56,207 nucleotides of DNA from an uncultured Coriobacteriaceae bacterium (GCA_944321435.1 CALULH010000013.1:1-56207); one strand, 5' to 3'; shown: positions 16,457 through 25,677, numbered from the stretch's first letter. The notes: a model not told the origin generated them from the letters alone. Numbers and translations are program-made.

Positions 16457-17363
16457 TCGCGACCTGACGGCGCACGTTAAGCGCATCGGCTCCCAGGACA
16501 AGATCGCCACCGGCATCCTCACGGCCATCGTGGCCGTGGTCATGGCGCTCGTCGTTGCCATCATCGCCTATATCATCGTGCGCGGCGGCGGCCGCGCGCT
16601 CACCCCGGGCTTCCTCACCAACACGCCTACCGACGACATCCTGCCCGGTATCGTCTACCAGCTGTGGGACTCGTTCTACCTGCTGCTCGTGACGCTCGTC
16701 ATCTCGGTGCCGATCTCGCTCGGCGCGGCCATCTTCCTGGTGGAGTACGCGCCTGACAACTGGATCACCTCCGCGGCGTCCACGGCCATCGAGACCCTTT
16801 CCAGCCTGCCCTCCATCGTGGTCGGCATGTTCGGCTCGCTCTTCTTCGTCGTGACGCTCGGCTGGGGCATCTCCATCCTCGCCGGTGCCTGCGCGCTTAC
16901 CATGTTCAACATCCCGATCTTGGTGCGCACCATCCAGCAGGCGCTCGAGGACGTGCCGCGCAGCCAGCGCGACGCGGCGCTGGCCATGGGCCTCACCCGC
17001 TGGGAGACCACGCTGAACGTGTTGCTCCCGGCCGCTATGCCCGCCATCGTCACCGGCATCGTGATCTCGGCTGGCCGCGTGTTCGGCGAGGCTGCGGCGC
17101 TTATCTTCACCGCCGGCTCGGCACCCGCGCGCCTGAACTTCGCGAACCCGTTCAACTTCGCGAGCCCCACCTGCCCGTTCAACATCTTCCGCCCGGCGTG
17201 CTCGCTGGCCGTCTACATCTGGCGACTCACCTCCGAGCCCACCGAGGGTTCCACCGAGATCGTCTGGGGCACGGCGTGCGTGCTGATCGTGTGCGTGCTG
17301 CTGTTCAACCTGCTCGCCCGCGTGCTCGGTAAGTTCCTTGCAAGGAGGCTGACCGCCGAATGA
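16449..17363 (+). CDS. pstA: Phosphate ABC transporter permease PstA
   Basis: This 304-residue inner-membrane permease has six predicted helices and the ABC-contact motif RDAALAMGLTRWETTLNVLL. LSSLPSIVVGMFGS is typical of PstA. It overlaps pstC by 8 bp and pstB by 4 bp, indicating translational coupling. The segment APARLNFANPFNFASPTCPFN is an extra periplasmic loop of the size seen in other PstA proteins. Confidence 0.95.
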   Translation: MANRDLTAHVKRIGSQDKIATGILTAIVAVVMALVVAIIAYIIVRGGGRALTPGFLTNTPTDDILPGIVYQLWDSFYLLLVTLVISVPISLGAAIFLVEYAPDNWITSAASTAIETLSSLPSIVVGMFGSLFFVVTLGWGISILAGACALTMFNIPILVRTIQQALEDVPRSQRDAALAMGLTRWETTLNVLLPAAMPAIVTGIVISAGRVFGEAAALIFTAGSAPARLNFANPFNFASPTCPFNIFRPACSLAVYIWRLTSEPTEGSTEIVWGTACVLIVCVLLFNLLARVLGKFLARRLTAE

Positions 17364-18151
17364 CCGACCAGACCAACTCCAACGAGGCCCTGCTCACCAC
17401 GCGCAACGTCACGGTGACCTACGACCTCACGCACGAGGCGCTGCACCCAACCGACCTGTCCTTCAAGGGCGGCGAGGTCACGGCCCTCATCGGCCCGTCC
17501 GGCTGCGGCAAGTCCACCTTCCTGCGCTGCCTCAACCTCATGAACCGCGAGATCCCTAAGTGCCGGATCGGCGGCGAGATCTTCTACCACGGGCGCAACA
17601 TCAACACCAAGTCCGAGAACCTCTTCGAGCTGCGCAAGTCCATCGGCATGGTGTTCCAGCAGCCCACGCCGTTCCGCAAGTCCATCCGCGAGAACATCCT
17701 CTTCGCTCCCAAGAAGCACGGGCGCCTGCACGGCAAGGACGATGAGGACGAACTGGTGGAGACCTCGCTCAAGCAGGCCGCGCTTTGGGACGAGGTGAAG
17801 GACAAGCTCAAGCAGTCCGCCCACGCGCTCTCCGGCGGCCAGCAGCAGCGCCTGTGCATTGCGCGCACGCTCGCCATGAAGCCCGACGTAGTGCTCTACG
17901 ACGAGCCCTGCTCGGCGCTCGACCCCATTTCCACCTTCACCATCGAGGAGACCATCCGCTCCATCGCGGACTCGGGCGCGGGCATCTGCCAGATCATCGT
18001 GACCCACAACATGGAGCAGGCCGGCCGCGTGTCCGACCGCACCGCCTTCTTCTACATGGGCGACATGGTCGAGACCGGCACGACGCAGCAGATCTTCTCC
18101 GCCCCCAAGGACCAGCGTCTGTCCGACTACCTGACGGGACGGTTCGGCTGA
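17360..18151 (+). CDS. pstB: Phosphate ABC transporter ATPase PstB (first copy)
   Basis: This 263-residue ATPase has Walker [11 protein letters not shown]-loop VFQQPTPF, signature [14 protein letters not shown], Walker [14 protein letters not shown] and H-loop THNMEQAGR. It powers PstCA phosphate import. It overlaps pstA by 4 bp and ends in a stop that overlaps a possible start of the second pst[10 protein letters not shown] has Cys where the second copy has Thr. Two PstB proteins in a row suggest a heterodimer or alternative ATPases. Confidence 0.93.
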   Translation: MTDQTNSNEALLTTRNVTVTYDLTHEALHPTDLSFKGGEVTALIGPSGCGKSTFLRCLNLMNREIPKCRIGGEIFYHGRNINTKSENLFELRKSIGMVFQQPTPFRKSIRENILFAPKKHGRLHGKDDEDELVETSLKQAALWDEVKDKLKQSAHALSGGQQQRLCIARTLAMKPDVVLYDEPCSALDPISTFTIEETIRSIADSGAGICQIIVTHNMEQAGRVSDRTAFFYMGDMVETGTTQQIFSAPKDQRLSDYLTGRFG

Positions 18152-18162
18152 TGGAGGAAAGC

Positions 18163-18981
18163 ATGCAGAACAACGAGACCACGTCGGCCCGCTCGGTCGG
18201 CGGCACGGACGAGCATCGCGTCATCGAGGGCGTTCCCTCGGCGATCTCCATCCGCGACTTCAACCTGTGGTACGGCGATTTCCAGGCTCTGAAGAACATC
18301 ACCCTGGAGATTCCCAAGAATCGCGCCACCGCCTTCATCGGCCCGTCCGGCTGCGGCAAGTCCACGCTGCTGCGCACGTTCAACCGCATGTGCGACTTCG
18401 TGGAGTCGGTCCGCACCGACGGCACCATCGAGTTCGGCGGCGAGGACATCTTCCAAATGGACGCCAACGCCCTGCGCGTCTACGTGGGCATGGTGTTCCA
18501 GCATCCCAACCCGTTCCCCATGAGCATCCGCGAGAACATCCTCTACGGCCCCAAGCGCATGGGTCGCCTCTCCAAGAGCGAGGCCGACGAGATCGTCGAG
18601 CGCACGCTCACCCGGGCCGCCCTGTGGGACGAGGTCAAGGACAAGCTCGACCACTCCGGCCTGGGCCTTTCCGGCGGCCAGCAGCAGCGTCTGTGCATCG
18701 CCCGCGCGCTTGCCACCGACCCGTCCGTCCTTTTGATGGACGAGCCCACGAGCGCATTGGACCCCATCTCCACGGGTATGGTTGAAGAGTTGATGCAGCA
18801 GCTCTCCGAGGACCACACCGTGGTCGTGGTGACGCACAACATGCAGCAGGCCACCCGCGTTGCCGACAAGACCGCCTTCTTCTACCTGGGCGAGCTTGTC
18901 GAGGCAGGTCCCACCAAGGAGCTCTTCAGCCACCCCAAGGAGAAACTGACCAACGACTATCTGACGGGAAGGTTCAGCTAA
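18163..18981 (+). CDS. pstB: Phosphate ABC transporter ATPase PstB (second copy)
   Basis: This 272-residue ATPase has Walker [29 protein letters not shown], signature [15 protein letters not shown], Walker [13 protein letters not shown] and the PstB-typical end [10 protein letters not shown] chose ATG 18163 because GGAGGAAAG (18153-18161) lies at good spacing before it. An alternative ATG at 18151 overlaps the previous stop codon and would add four residues. It shares most motifs with the first copy, so the pair looks like an old tandem duplication with divergence. Confidence 0.92.
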   Translation: MQNNETTSARSVGGTDEHRVIEGVPSAISIRDFNLWYGDFQALKNITLEIPKNRATAFIGPSGCGKSTLLRTFNRMCDFVESVRTDGTIEFGGEDIFQMDANALRVYVGMVFQHPNPFPMSIRENILYGPKRMGRLSKSEADEIVERTLTRAALWDEVKDKLDHSGLGLSGGQQQRLCIARALATDPSVLLMDEPTSALDPISTGMVEELMQQLSEDHTVVVVTHNMQQATRVADKTAFFYLGELVEAGPTKELFSHPKEKLTNDYLTGRFS

Positions 18982-19679
18982 TGCCTACGACACGTTCCGA
19001 GTTTCTGAAGCAGCTTGACGAGGTCCAGTCCTACATCGACCGCCTTGCCGAGAAGACCGCATCCGACATCCGCGCACTCAACCTCGCCCTCAAGGGTGAC
19101 GAGGGTGCTGCCCGCGGCGTGATCGCCGGGCGCAAGGCCGAGCGTCGCCTGCGCGAGGCCATCGAGTCCAACTGCCTGGACATCATGCTGCTCCAGCAGC
19201 CGCTTATCGCCGGCGACCTGCGCTTTGTCTCCGGATCCTTCCGCGTCGTCTCCGACCTCACCCACATCGACGAGATGACCCGCGACGTGGCCTACCTGGC
19301 CCAGACCGTGCCGCTGGAGGCCCTCGACCGCATGCAGCCGCAGTTCTCCAAGGCTGCCGAGCGCGTGGCCGTGATGGTCGAGACCGCCGTCAAGGCGTTC
19401 CGCGAGCAGGACACCGAGCTCGCCGAGCAGGTCTTCGCCATGGACGACAAGATCGACGCTATGTACGAGGAGGCCGAGAAGGCCGTGGTCAAGCTCATCC
19501 GCGAGGCGGATGGCGACGCCAAATACCTGCCCGAGCTGCTCATGGTGGCCAAGTACTTCGAGCGCATGGCCGACGACGGCGAGCGTATCGCCAACTGGGC
19601 CATGTTCCGCGTGACCGGCAAGCATGAGGTACACTCTCAGCAGTCGGTGGTCGAGAAGAGCGAGGCAGCGGGGGAGTGA
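18981..19679 (+). CDS. phoU: Phosphate signalling protein PhoU
   Basis: This 232-residue all-helical protein contains two PhoU repeats, with the family pattern RFVSGSFRVVSDLTHIDEMTRDVA in the first and ELLMVAKYFERMADDGERIANW in the second. PhoU links Pst transporter activity to the sensor kinase and represses the pho response when phosphate is plentiful. Its ATG overlaps the last base of the previous stop. It is followed 9 bp later by the response-regulator gene, which joins transport and regulation in one operon. Confidence 0.93.
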   Translation: MPTTRSEFLKQLDEVQSYIDRLAEKTASDIRALNLALKGDEGAARGVIAGRKAERRLREAIESNCLDIMLLQQPLIAGDLRFVSGSFRVVSDLTHIDEMTRDVAYLAQTVPLEALDRMQPQFSKAAERVAVMVETAVKAFREQDTELAEQVFAMDDKIDAMYEEAEKAVVKLIREADGDAKYLPELLMVAKYFERMADDGERIANWAMFRVTGKHEVHSQQSVVEKSEAAGE

Positions 19680-19688
19680 ACCTGAGCT

Positions 19689-20387
19689 TTGGTTTACTAC
19701 GTTGAGGACGATACGAACATTCGCGAGCTGACGCTGTACGCGTTGGAGCAGGCCGGGATCGATGCCGAGGGGATGGCGAGCGACGCGGAGTTCCGTGCCG
19801 CGTGCGCCCGCCGCACCCCCGATGCGGTGCTCTTGGACATCATGCTGCCGGATACCGACGGCTTGGCCATATTGCGGCGCATGCGCAAGACACCCGGCCT
19901 GTCCACCGTTCCGGTGATGATGATCACGGCCAAGGACGGCGAGCTTGACACCGTGACGGCGCTCGACGCCGGGGCTGACGACTACCTTGCCAAGCCCTTC
20001 GGCATGATGGAGATGGTGAGCCGGGTGCGTGCGCTCCTGCGCCGCGCGCGCATCCACACGGCGCACCGCGAGACCGTGTTCACGGAGGGCCCGCTGACCG
20101 TCGACACCGCCCGTCGCGAGGTCATAAGCGACGGGGTCGAGATCAGCCTCACGATGCGCGAGTTCGATCTTCTGGCGTTCCTCATCCAAAGCCCCGGTGT
20201 GGTCTTCACGCGCGAGGAGCTTCTGCAGCGCGTGTGGGGCTGGGACTTCGACGGCGGCAGCCGCACGGTCGACGTGCACGTGCAGACCGTCCGCCAGAAG
20301 CTCGGCGTCCACGCCGACATGATCGAGACGGTGCGCGGAGTCGGCTATCGCCTGCGCCGCGCCGAGAAGGTCGACAGGGAGGGCTGA
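19689..20387 (+). CDS. OmpR/PhoB-family response regulator
   Basis: This 232-residue protein has an N-terminal receiver domain (VEDD near the start, phospho-acceptor Asp50 in VLLDIMLPD, Lys102 in DYLAKPFG). A C-terminal winged helix follows (LTMREFDLLAFLIQSPGVVF... WGWDFDGGSRTVDVHVQTVRQK). It is probably the PhoB/PhoP-type activator of the pst genes. The TTG start at 19689 is the only codon that gives a complete receiver N-terminus (MVYYVEDD); a purine-rich GGGGGAG lies 12-13 bp upstream. Confidence 0.9.
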   Translation: MVYYVEDDTNIRELTLYALEQAGIDAEGMASDAEFRAACARRTPDAVLLDIMLPDTDGLAILRRMRKTPGLSTVPVMMITAKDGELDTVTALDAGADDYLAKPFGMMEMVSRVRALLRRARIHTAHRETVFTEGPLTVDTARREVISDGVEISLTMREFDLLAFLIQSPGVVFTREELLQRVWGWDFDGGSRTVDVHVQTVRQKLGVHADMIETVRGVGYRLRRAEKVDREG

Positions 20388-20391
20388 CGGC

Positions 20392-21792
20392 ATGGCCCAG
20401 CAGCCCTCCCTCTTCAAGAGGCTCTTCTCAACCCTCGCCGTAACGGCCACGGTGGTTGCCGTGGCCATGCTTGTTTTCTCGGCCTGCGTGTTCCAGATGT
20501 CCGCGGTGGACGATGCCCACGACATGCTCGCGCAGGAGGTGAGGCTCTTCGCCGACACCCTGTCCGATTCCGAGGATCCGGCGGCGTGCCTGGCCTCCTA
20601 CAACCTGGACAATATCCGCGTGACCGTGGTGGAGCCCGACGGCGAGGTGTCGTTCGACTCGTTCACGACGGCAGGGGAGCTCGAGAACCACGCTGACCGG
20701 CCCGAGATCCAGCAGGCGCTCGAGACGGGCACAGGCTCGTCCGAGCGTGCGAGCGAGACGTTGGGCGAGGTGAGCATCTACGAGGCCGCGCGCCTGTCCA
20801 ACGGCTCGGTACTGCGGCTTTCCGTTGATCTGGCGAGCGCCATCAGCGTGATCTTCAACGAGGCCTGGTTGCTCTTGTTTGCGGGCTTCGGCATCATCGT
20901 CGCCAGCTGGGTCATCGCGCGCATCGTGGCGCGGAGGATCGTCTCGCCCATCTTGGCCATCGACCCGGCTGATCCCGAGGCATCGGCCTCGTACGCCGAG
21001 ATCTCCCCGCTCATCGGCAAGATCTCCTCGCAGCAAGCCGAGCTTGAGCGCCAGCTCGAGGAGCTCAAAGGCGCCGACGCCATGCGCCGCGAGTTCACCG
21101 CAAACGTCACCCACGAGCTCAAGACCCCGCTTGCGAGCATTTCGGGAGCGGCCGAGCTCATCCGCGCCGGGTTGGTGCGGCCCGACGACGTGCAGAACTT
21201 CGCAGGGCGCATCTACGACGAGGCGCAGCGCCTCACCATGCTGGTGAACGACATCCTGACGCTTTCCAAGATGGACGAGTCGGAGCGCTCCCGCGACCGT
21301 GCGTACTTGGGCGAGGAAGAGCCCGTTGACCTCATGGGCGTGGCGAGCGACGTGGCGGACCGTCTCCGCAGCTCGGCTAAGAAGCGCCAGGTCGCCATCT
21401 CGGTGGAAGGGGAGCCGCTTATCGTGAGGGGCCTGCCGCGCCTGCTCGACGAGCTCGTCTCCAACCTGTGCGACAACGCAGTGCGCTACAACCGGCCCGG
21501 AGGCACGGTGAAGGTGCGGCTGTACCGCGAGGACGGGCGTCCCGTGCTCTCCGTGGCGGATACCGGCATCGGCATTCCCGAGGAAAGCCAAGCCAAGGTG
21601 TTCGAGCGCTTTTACCGCGTCGATCCCAGCCGCACCCGCGAGAGCGGCGGCACGGGACTTGGCCTTGCCATCGTGAAGCACGCCGTGCTGTTCCATAAAG
21701 CCGACCTCTCCTTGGAAAGCAAGGTGGGCGAGGGGACCACCATCACGGTGCGCTTTCCCAAAGCCGACGTTCCCGTTCCCATGGCTTCGTAA
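20392..21792 (+). CDS. Sensor histidine kinase, PhoR-like
   Basis: This 466-residue kinase has membrane helix 1 at about residues 12-35, an extracytoplasmic region, helix 2 at about 162-185, then a dimerisation domain with His241 (VTHELKTPLASIS). The ATPase domain follows with N-box NLCDNAVRYN, G1 VADTGIGIPEE, F-box FERFYRVD and G2 GGTGLGLAIVKHA. It starts 4 bp after the regulator gene and is its obvious partner. Position beside pst-phoU supports phosphate sensing through the Pst complex. Confidence 0.92.
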   Translation: MAQQPSLFKRLFSTLAVTATVVAVAMLVFSACVFQMSAVDDAHDMLAQEVRLFADTLSDSEDPAACLASYNLDNIRVTVVEPDGEVSFDSFTTAGELENHADRPEIQQALETGTGSSERASETLGEVSIYEAARLSNGSVLRLSVDLASAISVIFNEAWLLLFAGFGIIVASWVIARIVARRIVSPILAIDPADPEASASYAEISPLIGKISSQQAELERQLEELKGADAMRREFTANVTHELKTPLASISGAAELIRAGLVRPDDVQNFAGRIYDEAQRLTMLVNDILTLSKMDESERSRDRAYLGEEEPVDLMGVASDVADRLRSSAKKRQVAISVEGEPLIVRGLPRLLDELVSNLCDNAVRYNRPGGTVKVRLYREDGRPVLSVADTGIGIPEESQAKVFERFYRVDPSRTRESGGTGLGLAIVKHAVLFHKADLSLESKVGEGTTITVRFPKADVPVPMAS

Positions 21793-21839
21793 CGGCGCTC
21801 ACGCGCGACCGCCCGATGCGCCGGGCGCCTGGTGCGCCA

Positions 21840-21903
21840 AATCGCACAGGCGGCGTCAGTTCCCCGCTCTGAGAGGGCGAGAACCGCAGCTTCCTGTGCG
21901 ATT
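21840..21903. terminator. Bidirectional hairpin between the convergent kinase and gtrA genes
   Basis: AATCGCACAGG at 21840-21850 pairs perfectly with CCTGTGCGATT at 21893-21903. The 42-nt loop contains a second imperfect stem (GTTCCCCGCTCT...AGAGGGCGAGAAC). It lies between two genes that end toward each other. There is no long T-run. Confidence 0.5.
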
Positions 21904-21919
21904 GAACGGGTGGTTGGGA

Positions 21920-22318
21920 TTAGTTTTGCGCGCCGCCGTCAAGGAAGATCTTGCGGGTGATGAAGTTGTAGACCGTGACGATGGCGGTTGCGCCCACCTT
22001 GACCAGACGGTAGTCCAGGTTCAGGGGGTCGGTGCCGAGCCACATGAGCGCGTCGGTAAGGCCCAGGCCGATGGCCGAGAGCACCACGAAGATGGCGAAC
22101 TCGCGCTTGCGGCTCATGTCGTCCTTGTGCGAGAAGACGTAGTGCATGCTCGCGAAGTAATTGAAGACGACCGAGACGATAAACGAAACGGTGGCGCTGA
22201 GGACTTCGGACAGGCCGACGACCTCGTGGAGGAACACCATTACGGCAAAGTCGATGACGAAGGCGACGCCGCCCACGCCGGCGAACTTAACGAATTGTTT
22301 AGGCAGCTGAGTATTCAT
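21920..22318 (-). CDS. GtrA-family membrane protein
   Basis: This 132-residue protein has four predicted membrane helices in the GtrA pattern: FVKFAGVGGVAFVIDFAVMV, FIVSVVFNYFASMHYVF, FAIFVVLSAIGLGLTDALMW and the end VTVYNFITRKIFL. GtrA proteins are linked to flipping or transfer of undecaprenyl-linked sugars for cell-surface polysaccharides. This fits the lipid-linked sugar transferase gene nearby on the other strand. ATG 22318 is chosen as the first in-frame start after a TATACT box only 8 bp away, so the mRNA may be leaderless; no Shine-Dalgarno is visible. Confidence 0.88.
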   Translation of the reverse strand: MNTQLPKQFVKFAGVGGVAFVIDFAVMVFLHEVVGLSEVLSATVSFIVSVVFNYFASMHYVFSHKDDMSRKREFAIFVVLSAIGLGLTDALMWLGTDPLNLDYRLVKVGATAIVTVYNFITRKIFLDGGAQN

Positions 22319-22326
22319 AGTGGGGA

Positions 22327-22335
22327 AGTATAGCA
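22327..22335 (-). promoter_or_regulatory. Extended -10 promoter of gtrA, suggesting a leaderless mRNA
   Basis: On the minus strand TGCTATACT (TG-N-TATACT) ends 8 bp before the gtrA ATG. The transcription start would fall at or within a base or two of the start codon. Confidence 0.5.
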
Positions 22336-22472
22336 CGGTATGCTGCAACGACACGTACCCGGGCTGAATCCACCGTTTCCGCGCAGTTTTGCGGAGGCGC
22401 TGAGGTCGCTGTCGTCAATCGGGCTGCTGTCATCAAAAGTCATAGGAATGCGGGTTCGGAACGTCCCGGCGC

Positions 22473-22641
22473 AAAAAGCCCGCCCCCCGCTTCACGATTA
22501 TGAACCCACCTACAAAAGGTGGGCGCCCTCATCGCCTGTTCCAGCTTCCTTACCAACGAAGGATGCCTGTACTGAACGCGAGTGTGTGGGCTCCCTAGAA
22601 ACACTTGACGGTTCACCCAGTTGCTCCACGGGAGGCGGAAC
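22473..22641 (-). ncRNA. ssrS: 6S-like RNA candidate
   Basis: On the minus strand a TATAGT -10 box (22648-22653) precedes a region of about 170 nt with no gene. The ends pair: CCGCCTCCCG near the 5' end with CGGGGGGCGG near the 3' end, directly followed by GCTTTTT. The closing stem thus doubles as a terminator. The middle has a long imperfect apical hairpin (CGC..GTTC...TCCTT/AAGGA...GAAC..GCG). A small CCCACC/GGTGGG hairpin sits on the 3' side, as in 6S RNA of many Gram-positives. 6S RNA binds RNA polymerase by mimicking an open promoter. The call rests on architecture and size, not a database match. Confidence 0.6.
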
Positions 22642-22898
22642 ACCTTCACTATAGCCCAAAAAAGCCGCAACGGAAGCCTTGACTTATGGTGCGCCACCGG
22701 GTTGCGGTTCGGATACGCAGTAAGGCAGGAGGGGCGCTGCCGCCAAGCTGCAACGCGGCTTTTCAGCTTGCCCGGCGGGCATGCGTGTTTTCCTTGTCCG
22801 CAGGCGCCCGCCACCTGGTTCATCGAGTATCATGGTTGCGTAAACAATACGTTCCGGCGCTGCGTGGCGGCGCTTATTCATATTTCTTGCGGGGTTCG

Positions 22899-24188
22899 AT
22901 GGGCTTTACGCTGACGCATATCTACTTGGCGCTCGCAGCGTTTGTCGTGACGTTTCTCATCACGCCGATCGCCAAGCGCCTGGCGATCAAATTCGACGCC
23001 GTCGATTATCCGGCCGCACGCCGCATCAACAAGCGCCCTGTCCCGCGCATGGGCGGCATCGCCATTTTCGCCGGTCTTGCTGCGGCGCTCATCGTTCAGT
23101 ACGTGGGCACCACGTGGTTCGGATGGGCTCCGGTGCTCATCTCCCACCCCAGCATGAACATCAACTACACGGGCCTTGCGGTGGCGACGGGCATCGTGTT
23201 TCTGACCGGCGCGGTCGATGACATCGCGCAGCTCTCGCCTAAGGCCAAGCTTCTCGGGCAGGTGCTGGGGGCCGCCGTCGCGGTGGCAAGCGGCCTGGTG
23301 ATCGCCAACATCGTCAACCCGCTCATTCCCGGTGGGGAGATAAGCCTGGGATGGCTGGCGTACCCGCTTACCGTCTTTTACCTGGTTGCCTTCAGCAACA
23401 TCATCAACCTCATCGACGGCCTCGACGGTTTGGCCACCGGCATCTCGGCCATCGCCGCGTTCTCCATGTACAACTACGCCTTGCTGTTCGGCCGCGTGGA
23501 CGCCGCGGCGCTCTCCATTGCGCTCGCCGCCGCCTGCCTGGCGTTTCTGCGCTACAACTTCAACCCGGCGAGCATCTTCTTGGGCGATTCGGGCTCGCTC
23601 ATGCTCGGCTTCCTCCTGGGCGTCGTATCGCTTCTCAACGTGAGCCGCACCGCGGCCCTGACCTCGCTTCTGGTGCCGCTGATCGTGGCCGGCGTGCCCA
23701 TCATCGACACGTTCTCGGCTATCGTGCGGCGCCGCCGCGCCCACGTGGGCATGGACGTGGCCGACAAAGGGCACATACACCACCGTCTGATCCAAGAGGG
23801 CTACAACCAGAAGCAGGCCGTCCTGCTCATCTACGCGTGGTGCATCCTGCTTGCCGTGAGCGCCTCCGTCATCACGCAGGTATCCGTTGCGGTGCGCGTG
23901 GTGATCTTCATCCTTTTGGCGCTGCTCTCGTTTGCCGTGGCCATGCACCTCCATCTGTTCGAGCCGGTGCTGCGCCACCACTACAACCCCAAGACCCGGC
24001 GCGATGAGATCGTCACCCCTGATGACCCCGCCTTTGCCGAGGAGGAGCGCGCGGCCCACGAGGCGCACGAACGGCTCAAGCACGAGCTTCTGGAGAAGCT
24101 TGCCGACGAGCACACGAGCCCCGCTGGCGGCTCTGTCGACGATCCGGCGGATGCGCCGCAGGGCAAGCACTTCAAGCCGCGGAGGTAA
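22899..24188 (+). CDS. Undecaprenyl-phosphate GlcNAc-1-phosphate transferase family protein
   Basis: This 429-residue protein has about eleven membrane helices and the full glycosyltransferase-4 (WecA/TagO/RfbF) motif set: FLTGAVDDIAQL, NLIDGLDGLATG, FLGDSGSLMLG and GHIHHRL. It would transfer a sugar-1-phosphate from a UDP-sugar to the lipid carrier undecaprenyl phosphate, the first step of teichoic-acid-like or surface polysaccharide synthesis. ATG 22899 begins the first membrane helix (MGFTLTHIYLALAAFVV); an in-frame extension of 71 codons upstream lacks support. The ribosome site is weak (GGGG 22891-22894). The C-terminal 60 residues are a charged cytoplasmic tail. Confidence 0.9.
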   Translation: MGFTLTHIYLALAAFVVTFLITPIAKRLAIKFDAVDYPAARRINKRPVPRMGGIAIFAGLAAALIVQYVGTTWFGWAPVLISHPSMNINYTGLAVATGIVFLTGAVDDIAQLSPKAKLLGQVLGAAVAVASGLVIANIVNPLIPGGEISLGWLAYPLTVFYLVAFSNIINLIDGLDGLATGISAIAAFSMYNYALLFGRVDAAALSIALAAACLAFLRYNFNPASIFLGDSGSLMLGFLLGVVSLLNVSRTAALTSLLVPLIVAGVPIIDTFSAIVRRRRAHVGMDVADKGHIHHRLIQEGYNQKQAVLLIYAWCILLAVSASVITQVSVAVRVVIFILLALLSFAVAMHLHLFEPVLRHHYNPKTRRDEIVTPDDPAFAEEERAAHEAHERLKHELLEKLADEHTSPAGGSVDDPADAPQGKHFKPRR

Positions 24189-24351
24189 GGCCGGTTCCTT
24201 GCCGGTGCCCGCCCTCGGGTCTTTTCCGCGGCGGGATCGGCGGGGACGCGTGCTTCTCGCTCCTCTGACGGCGGGCCGGGATGCGCTCTTCTCGCCTGCG
24301 CCGGCCCGTGTAGTATCATGATGCGACACCGTAACCGATTGGAGTTCTCCC

Positions 24352-25401
24352 ATGCCCAACGTTGGTAGCTACGAGGTCAGCCTCAAGCGCAGCGACGAGA
24401 TCCGCGCCGACCTTGCCGTTCATCCCGAGAAGTACACCATGCTCACCGGCGACCGTCCCACGGGCCGCCTGCACCTGGGGCATTACTTCGGCACGCTCAA
24501 GGGGCGCGTCGAGTTGCAGAACATGGGCGTCAAGACCAGCGTGCTTATCGCCGATTACCAGGTCATCACTGACCGCGACACCACCGAGCACATTCAGGAC
24601 AACGTCTACAACATGGTCATGGACTACCTGGCGTGCGGCATCGACCCGGACAAGACCATGATCTACGCGCACTCCGCGGTACCGGCGTGCAACCAGCTCA
24701 TGCTGCCGTTCCTGTCGCTCGTGTCCGAGGCCGAGCTGCAGCGCAACCCCACGGTCAAGGCCGAGATGGAGGCCAGCGGGCATGAGCTCACCGGGCTTCT
24801 GCTCACCTACCCGGTGCACCAAGCCTGCGACATCCTCTTCTGCAAGGGCAACGTGGTGCCCGTGGGCCGCGACCAGCTGCCGCATATCGAGCTCACACGC
24901 CTCATCGCGCGGCGCTTCAACAACCGCTACGGGCGCGTGTTCCCCGAGGTGGACGCGCTGCTGTCCGACACGCCGCTGCTGCCGGGCCTTGACGGGCGCA
25001 AGATGAGCAAGTCCTACGGGAACGCCATCTCCATCAGCATGACCGCCGAGGAGACGGCCAAGCGCATCAAGAAGAGCCAGACGGACTCCGAGCGCATGAT
25101 CACCTTCGATCCGGAGGGGCGCCCGGGTGTTTCCGGCCTGCTTTCCACGGCGGCCATCTGCACGGGGCGTTCCGAGGTCGAGATCGCCGAGGAGATCGGC
25201 ATGGGCGGCTCGGGCCAGCTTAAGAAGTACGTCACCGAGGCGGTGAACGGCTACTTCGAGCCCATTCGCGAGCGTCGTCACCAGTTCGAGAACGATTTGG
25301 ATTACGTGAAGGACGTGCTTGCCGAGGGCAACCGCCGCGCCAACGAAATCGCCGAGGCAACGCTTGCCGAGGTGCGCGCGGCCATGGGCATGGTCTACTA
25401 G
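24352..25401 (+). CDS. trpS: Tryptophan-tRNA ligase
   Basis: This 349-residue class I synthetase has the HIGH-type motif GRLHLGHYFG (near residue 38) and KMSKS (GRKMSKSYGN, about residue 218). It charges tRNA-Trp. Length is typical (330-350). The ATG at 24352 follows GATTGGAG. A TATCAT box at about 24313 is a likely -10. There is no T-box leader upstream. The palindromic repeat copy 2 begins right after its stop codon. Confidence 0.95.
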   Translation: MPNVGSYEVSLKRSDEIRADLAVHPEKYTMLTGDRPTGRLHLGHYFGTLKGRVELQNMGVKTSVLIADYQVITDRDTTEHIQDNVYNMVMDYLACGIDPDKTMIYAHSAVPACNQLMLPFLSLVSEAELQRNPTVKAEMEASGHELTGLLLTYPVHQACDILFCKGNVVPVGRDQLPHIELTRLIARRFNNRYGRVFPEVDALLSDTPLLPGLDGRKMSKSYGNAISISMTAEETAKRIKKSQTDSERMITFDPEGRPGVSGLLSTAAICTGRSEVEIAEEIGMGGSGQLKKYVTEAVNGYFEPIRERRHQFENDLDYVKDVLAEGNRRANEIAEATLAEVRAAMGMVY

Positions 25402-25403
25402 TT

Positions 25404-25563
25404 GAGTCGACGCTGCGCGGGGCCGGAGGGCCCAACCTTGCGGTTCAAGCCGACGCGCATCACCGCCAGGTGCATGCGCTCCGTCTTTCGCCGCAATCTC
25501 GGGCCCTCCGGCCCCGCTCGCTGACTGGCCTTCCATTCCGGGCGTTAGACTGACGCTGCGGGG
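25404..25563 (+). repeat. Long palindromic intergenic repeat, copy 2
   Basis: It has the same layout and orientation as the copy at 4514-4684. TCGACGCTGCGCGGG opens it at 25407 and CCCGCTCGCTGACTGGC closes the hairpin at 25529. The inner core TTGCGGTTCAAGCC is shared. The outer stem differs: GGGGCCGGAGGGCCC pairs with GGGCCCTCCGGCCCC, where copy 1 has a GGGTCCCAGGC-type stem. The second GACGCTGCGGG lies at 25552. Confidence 0.85.
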
Positions 25564-25587
25564 CCCTATCCCGGGCCGCCCCCTGGC

Positions 25588-25652
25588 AAAGCGTCGCACA
25601 GCTTACAGGAGAGGTCCGTTTTGGGCCTTTCGTGTAAGCTGTGCGACGCTTT
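25588..25652. terminator. 19-bp-stem hairpin downstream of the GNAT gene
   Basis: AAAGCGTCGCACAGCTTAC (25588-25606) pairs perfectly with its complement at 25634-25652. The loop contains a second AGG.CC/GG.CCT stem. It lies 25 bp past the stop of the minus-strand acetyltransferase gene and may end its transcript, though no T-run is present. Confidence 0.55.
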
Positions 25653-25677
25653 CTGAGCTGCGCGGTGAACCGAAGGT

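Noticed and set aside
24189..24351. T-box leader upstream of trpS
   Set aside because: No T-box consensus (such as TGGNACCGCG) or long leader is present; only a simple promoter and a GC hairpin are visible.
25404..25652. Insertion sequence at the trpS/GNAT junction
   Set aside because: There is no transposase frame; the region is two separate hairpins (repeat copy 2 and a 19-bp stem).
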